Program-made: the position numbers and the translations under genes | Assembly (NCBI GenBank): GCA_964448045.1 | Contig: CAYUVF010000046.1 | Coordinates: forward strand, 1 to 37,418 | DNA: 37,418 nucleotides | Source of the DNA: CAYUVF01 sp964448045 | GTDB lineage: Bacteria; Bacteroidota; Rhodothermia; Rhodothermales; Salinibacteraceae | Direction of reading: 5' to 3' | Shown here: positions 34,077 through 37,418 of the stretch, one piece after another | How the letters are laid out: each line of letters opens with the position of its first letter | How positions within the stretch are numbered: the stretch's first letter is position 1 | Notes under the pieces: generated by a model | The model's input: the letters and a program-made list of their open reading frames with translations, nothing else | The model's database searches: none | What the model was told of the DNA's origin: nothing

Positions 34077-34183
34077 ACCCACGCGCTTACGCACGTGGTT
34101 CTTTGCGGATTTCAAGCTTCGCTTGTCCAGCGCTTTCCAACTGCTGGATGAAGGCTCTCACCCCCGCGCTCACGCACGGGGAT
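34077..34183. repeat. Pair of related hairpin sequences
   Basis: Two copies about 83 bases apart, starting at 34077 and 34160, share ACCCnCGCGCTnACGCACG. Each folds with a 5-bp stem (CCACG/CGTGG and CCCCG/CGGGG) and a nearly identical 10-base loop. The third stem pair covaries, A-T in one and C-G in the other. Their origin is unknown; they lie in the integrase scar. Confidence 0.55.
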
Positions 34184-34269
34184 CTCCCGCTGGAATAGAG
34201 AGAAATTGCGCTGAGGAGAAAAGTGGTGGGGAAATTATGGGGAAAAGCCTCCCCCACGGCAGGCCCCGG

Positions 34270-34500
34270 TCACTTCTTACCGAATGTCTTGCTCATGTGA
34301 CGATCCGTTTCGCCAGAAGCAAGATGACTATACCAATCTGCCATACGTGGGATGGTTTGCCCAAGCACGTCAGCTACACCCTGCCTCGGTGCACCGTTCA
34401 TCGTGAGCCATGATGCCGTCGTATACCGGAGGCTATGGAAATGAAGGCCCCACATCCGGTAGATTAGTGGTTCTTTCGCTAAGTTCGTATGATTCCATTT
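34270..34500 (-). pseudogene. C-terminal relic of a tyrosine recombinase (integrase)
   Basis: A frame of 76 residues with no complete start, opened by a TAA at 34501-34503 on the minus strand. It encodes the last part of a phage-type integrase. FHSLRYTTASWLTM corresponds to the HxxR box, VADVLGQTIPRM to the LGH box, and DWYSHLA to the tyrosine nucleophile. The box II His is Gln. The whole N-terminal and core-binding domains are missing. It ends 281 bases from tRNA-Leu, the classical place for an island integrase. No intact copy is visible in the window. Confidence 0.8.
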
Positions 34501-34567
34501 TTAATTTCACTAACACCGAAAAGGCCCGTCATTCCCGTGAGACGAGCCGTAGGGAACTCACGCAAGT

Positions 34568-34615
34568 AAAACGGGCATCCAGTGGGGGGTGCTCAACCCT
34601 CTGGATGCCCGTTTT
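34568..34615. terminator. Orphan terminator-like hairpin
   Basis: A perfect 15-bp stem (AAAACGGGCATCCAG at 34568-34582, with its complement at 34601-34615) has an 18-base loop. It is A-rich on one side and T-rich on the other, so it could work in both directions. No intact gene ends near it; it may be left from a deleted island gene. Confidence 0.7.
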
Positions 34616-35095
34616 AGTTTCGCTGCGCTTCTCATGAATCTCCCTGCGGTCGATTTGGCTCGCTACGCTCGTCAATCGGACTTCTGTCCTCATGTGGGGT
34701 CGGGCATGACGTCATGTATTTAGCGAGAAGACCACTAAGCGTGTGGCCTGCGCTCAAAGAGATTCTCCGGCCTTGGGTCGCGATACCGCCGTCACCGCAC
34801 CCCGCATTTGGCCTTCACTGAAGCCCCTCTGTCCCCGCACACCGCCATAGAATAGGGTGCTGGGACGATCCACCGGCACAGCCGACGTTCCAAATGTGCC
34901 ACTCTCGTCGCACTCCTTCTTGTGGGCTCGGAGCTGGTGCTCACTTGCAGCGTGGGCTGTCGGCGGGATCGATGCGGGCCGGGCGAACTGGCGCTTCTCG
35001 ACTCCGCCCAGTAGCTTATGCGATACCGCATCTACTAATCCCCCTTTCGCGCTGCACGCCTGCCGGGGCGCAAATCGCACCTTCTTCCGGTTGCG
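34616..35095. other. 480 bp without a recognisable gene
   Basis: Short open frames occur on both strands, for example 34754-35080 and 34857-35099, but none has a recognisable motif or a supported start. Composition is less codon-like than in neighbouring genes. I read this as decayed or intergenic DNA of the integration scar. Confidence 0.55.
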
Positions 35096-35123
35096 ATAGA
35101 CGTTCAGTCGACGTTCGGTCTAT
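35096..35123. promoter_or_regulatory. Candidate repressor operator before the efflux adaptor
   Basis: Two abutting 11-base direct repeats, GACGTTCAGTC (35099-35109) and GACGTTCGGTC (35110-35120), differ at one base. They are framed by an inverted pair ATAGAC (35096-35101) and GTCTAT (35118-35123). The layout resembles operators of TetR-family efflux repressors. It overlaps the ATG at 35122, so the true start may be the ATG at 35131. No TetR gene is present here. Confidence 0.45.
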
Positions 35124-36558
35124 GCCTTCTATGAATCGACCCATGCCGTCCACAGATCCTTCGCCTACAGATTCTTCGCCCACAGATCCGCCTTCGGGGG
35201 ACGATGCATCCCCATCGGGTTCGACCACTGGATCGGGCGCCGGCGTGCGCCCCTGGCACGTCGCCGGCGTCGTGTTGGGGCTGGCGGTAGGTGGACTGCT
35301 GCTCTACGGCTTCTGGCCGACGCTTACCGGCCAGGTGACCGACGATGAAGATCGGCCCGAGGTGGAGGCCTCCGGTAACGCCGCCACGCGGATTGATGCG
35401 GCTGTCGTTCAGCCTACCTCCTTTCCACTCCGCACCGAAGCCACCGGGCATCTCCGCCCGTGGCGCCGCGCCACCCTCAGCGCCGAGGTCGATGGACAGG
35501 TCATAGAGCGACCCGTCGAGGAGGGGCAGTACGTTGAAGAAGGACGCCTGCTGATCCGGCTCGACGATCGAGACGAGCGGATCGCCCTCGCTGAAGCCGA
35601 GGCGGAGCTGACGAAGGCGCGGGCCGAGTATGCTGTCAACGTCCGGGAGGCGGCCCCCTCGGCCGTCGCCGATACAAGTTCGGCCGTCGCCGATACAAGT
35701 GAAGTGGCGGCGGCGCGTCGGGCGTTGGCAAAGGCGCGAACAGCCTTCGACCGCGGAGCCATCAGTCCCGAGGAGGTGCAAGCGGCCCGGCGGCGCTTCG
35801 AGGCCGCGCAGGTGCGCGCAGGACTCCGGCGCGAAGCCGTGCAAGCGGCGACCTACGGGCTCACCCAGGCCGAGCAGCGCGTGGAGCGGGCCCGGCTGGA
35901 GTTGGAGCGCACGCGCATCCGGGCGCCCTTTGCAGGCCGCGTGGCGAACCTCGAGGTGGAGGTCGGCCAGCGCGTGACGCCGGGTCAGGAGGTCCTCACG
36001 CTTCTCGACGACCGGCCCATGAAGGTGACCGTCGATGTGCTCGAAGAGGACCTCGTCCGCATGCGGGAAGGCGCCACCGCGCAGGTGCACGTTCCCGCGC
36101 TGACTGGCGAGCGCTCTGGCGACGCGGATGGCGGAGAAAGCGCGGCGCTTCCGGCGCCTTCATCCCCGGCCGTTGTGCAGGGGCGCGTACATGCCATCAA
36201 CCCGCAGGTCGATCCCCGGCAGGGTACCGGCCGCGTAACCGTCGCTATCCCTAATTCTGACGGTCGCCTCGTGGCCGGACTCTACGCCACCGTGCGTCTG
36301 GAAACCCGCCGGTTGGAAGACCGCCTCGTCGTGCCCTCCGAGGCCGTGCTTGTGCGCCAGGGGCGGGATCTCGTCTTCGTCGTCGAGGGCGGGCGGGCGC
36401 AGTGGACGTACGTCACGGTGGGCGCGCGCTCGGGCGATCACGTTACGATCGCCGAGGGCATCAGCCCCGGCGATACCGTAGCCGTCGACGGGCACTTCGC
36501 GTTGGCGCACGATGCGCCTGTGGAGGTGGGAGACGTGCGAACCGTATCTCCAGAATGA
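35122..36558 (+). CDS. RND-type efflux periplasmic adaptor (membrane fusion protein)
   Basis: Adaptor of 478 residues. A Ser/Thr/Pro/Asp-rich cytoplasmic start is followed by one membrane helix (WHVAGVVLGLAVGGLLLYGF). Then come the lipoyl half-motif (GQVIERPVEEGQYVEEGRLL), an alpha-hairpin coiled coil (about 155-265), the second lipoyl half (IRAPFAGRVANLEVEVGQRV), a beta-barrel and a membrane-proximal domain ending in GDTVAVDGHFALAHDAPVEVG. Such adaptors bridge an RND pump and an outer-membrane channel. No pump gene follows; an AraC-type gene lies 83 bases downstream instead. A 21-bp duplication lies in the hairpin. ATG at 35131 is an alternative start. Confidence 0.88.
   Translation: MPSMNRPMPSTDPSPTDSSPTDPPSGDDASPSGSTTGSGAGVRPWHVAGVVLGLAVGGLLLYGFWPTLTGQVTDDEDRPEVEASGNAATRIDAAVVQPTSFPLRTEATGHLRPWRRATLSAEVDGQVIERPVEEGQYVEEGRLLIRLDDRDERIALAEAEAELTKARAEYAVNVREAAPSAVADTSSAVADTSEVAAARRALAKARTAFDRGAISPEEVQAARRRFEAAQVRAGLRREAVQAATYGLTQAEQRVERARLELERTRIRAPFAGRVANLEVEVGQRVTPGQEVLTLLDDRPMKVTVDVLEEDLVRMREGATAQVHVPALTGERSGDADGGESAALPAPSSPAVVQGRVHAINPQVDPRQGTGRVTVAIPNSDGRLVAGLYATVRLETRRLEDRLVVPSEAVLVRQGRDLVFVVEGGRAQWTYVTVGARSGDHVTIAEGISPGDTVAVDGHFALAHDAPVEVGDVRTVSPE
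35659..35700 (+). repeat. Exact 21-bp tandem duplication in the adaptor gene
   Basis: Two identical 21-base units (35659-35679 and 35680-35700) encode SAVADTS twice. Seven residues is one coiled-coil heptad, so the insertion keeps helix register within the alpha-hairpin. Confidence 0.85.
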
Positions 36559-36571
36559 GAGCGTGCAGGTC

Positions 36572-37049
36572 GTATACCGTCTTCTGCTGGCGGTTGGGGC
36601 ATCGAGAAGACAAATCCTGATCACCACCAACACTTGCTCGCATGCCGGTGAATGAACGCTCAGGGCGCGTTGAACGCGCGATCAACTATATCGAGAACCA
36701 TTTTGCTGAGGTTAATGGCCCGCGTGATGTCGCCGCTGTAATCGGCGTGTCCTATGAGGCACTACGCAAGCAATTCCGGCGGGAGGTAGGCGTGCCGATC
36801 GGCCGATACATCCGGCAGGTCCGCATCGACCGCGCGCGGCAGCTGCTTGTAGAGACGGACGATCCGGTCTACGTGATCTGCCGTGAGGTCGGGTATAGCA
36901 GTGACAGCAGCGGCATCCGCGCCTTCAAGCGGGTCACCGGCCTGACGATGGATCAGTACCGGCGGCAGTACCGAGATGGAGAGGCTTCCAAGTGATTATG
37001 AGTGCACCACACCTGTATACCATCTCTGGACACCACGAGCGTATACCAT
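36572..37049. promoter_or_regulatory. Possible GTATACC-type binding sites around the AraC gene
   Basis: GTATACCGT lies 61 bases upstream of the AraC gene (36572-36580). Two copies of GTATACCAT lie downstream of it, at 37015-37023 and 37041-37049, 26 bases apart. The core GTATAC is a palindrome. A 7-mer core would occur by chance a few times per window, but the close exact pair is less expected. Confidence 0.3.
36642..36995 (+). CDS. Small AraC/XylS-family transcriptional regulator (HTH only)
   Basis: Protein of 117 residues made of the DNA-binding domain alone, the size of MarA/SoxS. Two helix-turn-helix units are seen: DVAAVIGVSYEALRKQFRREVG and, later, VICREVGYSSDSSGIRAFKRVTG, with the AraC signature region PIGRYIRQVRIDRARQLL between them. 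No ligand-binding domain. Its place after an efflux adaptor fits a MarA/SoxS-like role, but this is inference. ATG at 36642; no strong ribosome site. Confidence 0.9.
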   Translation: MPVNERSGRVERAINYIENHFAEVNGPRDVAAVIGVSYEALRKQFRREVGVPIGRYIRQVRIDRARQLLVETDDPVYVICREVGYSSDSSGIRAFKRVTGLTMDQYRRQYRDGEASK

Positions 37050-37074
37050 TAACGTCAATAGAATTCATTTGCAG

Positions 37075-37084
37075 CCCCCCCCCC
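37075..37084 (+). repeat. C10 homopolymer tract
   Basis: Ten consecutive C residues lie in otherwise AT-rich intergenic DNA, 91 bases upstream of a small secreted ORF. Tracts of this length slip readily during replication and could vary promoter spacing. Confidence 0.8.
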
Positions 37085-37174
37085 TTCCCGAATGGGTAAC
37101 TTGAAATCAAGTGAGTATTGAACTCTTATGTGCTTTTTCTTTTTACTGCATACATCAAAAACTCTTACATCGTT

Positions 37175-37381
37175 ATGCGATACTTTTTGGTTATTTTTGT
37201 ATTCGTTCTTGCGAATGCCTCCCTGACGACCTTTCCCACTCAGGCAGAGATCTCATCCTTTCACAGTGATGATCCTCATGAAGCCCTGATTGCCTCTAAC
37301 CAGAACATATGCGCTCAAGACGCTGCGCTTTCATCCGCGGAAGGAAGGCTCTTATCCCTAAATATGCCAATTAAGAGTTAA
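37175..37381 (+). CDS. Putative small secreted protein
   Basis: 68 residues. A signal peptide is clear (RYFLVIFVFVLANASLTTF, cleavage likely after TQA near residue 24). The mature part of about 44 residues has one Cys and no recognised motif. The DNA is AT-rich compared with all other genes in the window, which suggests recent acquisition or weak selection. The ATG at 37175 is preferred; a TTG at 37118 would add a second hydrophobic stretch. Could be a real peptide or a chance frame. Confidence 0.45.
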   Translation: MRYFLVIFVFVLANASLTTFPTQAEISSFHSDDPHEALIASNQNICAQDAALSSAEGRLLSLNMPIKS

Positions 37382-37418
37382 AGGCGAGCAGCAGCATCGC
37401 GGCGGCAAGCCGCCCGAA

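Noticed and set aside
34077..34183. CRISPR array
   Set aside because: Only two imperfect copies 83 bases apart, no further regularly spaced units and no cas genes.
34700..34706. Possible att repeat of the tRNA-Leu 3' end (TCGGGCA)
   Set aside because: Only seven bases match the tRNA end and the flanks do not align; expected by chance.
34754..35099. Short open frames of 80-108 codons on both strands
   Set aside because: No motif, no supported start, and both strands equally open; not called as genes.

Overview
The window reads as chromosomal DNA from a GC-rich, Gram-negative, aerobic bacterium of the Bacteroidota side of the tree, most likely Rhodothermota/Salinibacter-like (inference). Reasons: lipid A (lpxH-type) and outer-membrane barrel genes; MEP-pathway isoprenoid genes (ispG, ispE); several promoters matching the Bacteroidota -7 motif TAnnTTTG; few strong Shine-Dalgarno sites; acidic proteins. 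Nothing here is a 16S or other marker that would fix the taxon.

Layout. 1-3374 (minus): coxG-coxS-coxL, a form II (AYRGAGR-type) molybdenum hydroxylase operon cut by the left edge; its maturation genes xdhC/coxI and mocA (3581-5343) run divergently. 5382-10131: an alpha/beta hydrolase, a DAO-family flavoenzyme, a stand-alone diadenylate cyclase and a secreted serine hydrolase. 10183-13213: archease plus RNA ligase RtcB, then L-lactate dehydrogenase. 13266-16289 (minus): ispG and two rhomboid proteases. 16556-22170: two class A penicillin-binding proteins on either side of an lpxH-like gene, an envelope-building block. 22256-25493: sbcD, an acidic orphan, ispE, and a small protein ending in an SSB-like acidic tip. 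25678-28274: two overlapping outer-membrane barrel paralogues. 28290-33521: dut, a POT peptide transporter, aspS, a pyrophosphatase-like protein and a small orphan. 33740-33988: tRNA-Lys(TTT) and tRNA-Leu(GAG). 33995-35098: a gene-poor scar with an integrase relic and orphan hairpins. 35122-37418: an RND-type adaptor without its pump, a MarA/SoxS-sized AraC regulator, and an AT-rich tail with a C10 tract and a small secreted ORF.

The most striking non-genic signal is a family of degenerate tandem heptamers (period 7) in at least six gaps. Most sit exactly at gene ends and overlap stop codons; one abuts a start codon and one fills the space between the tRNAs. A second element (6945-7060) is a composite inverted repeat whose two inner hairpins differ by compensatory changes.

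Most genes are ordinary housekeeping or envelope genes. I see no complete defence system, CRISPR array or intact mobile element.
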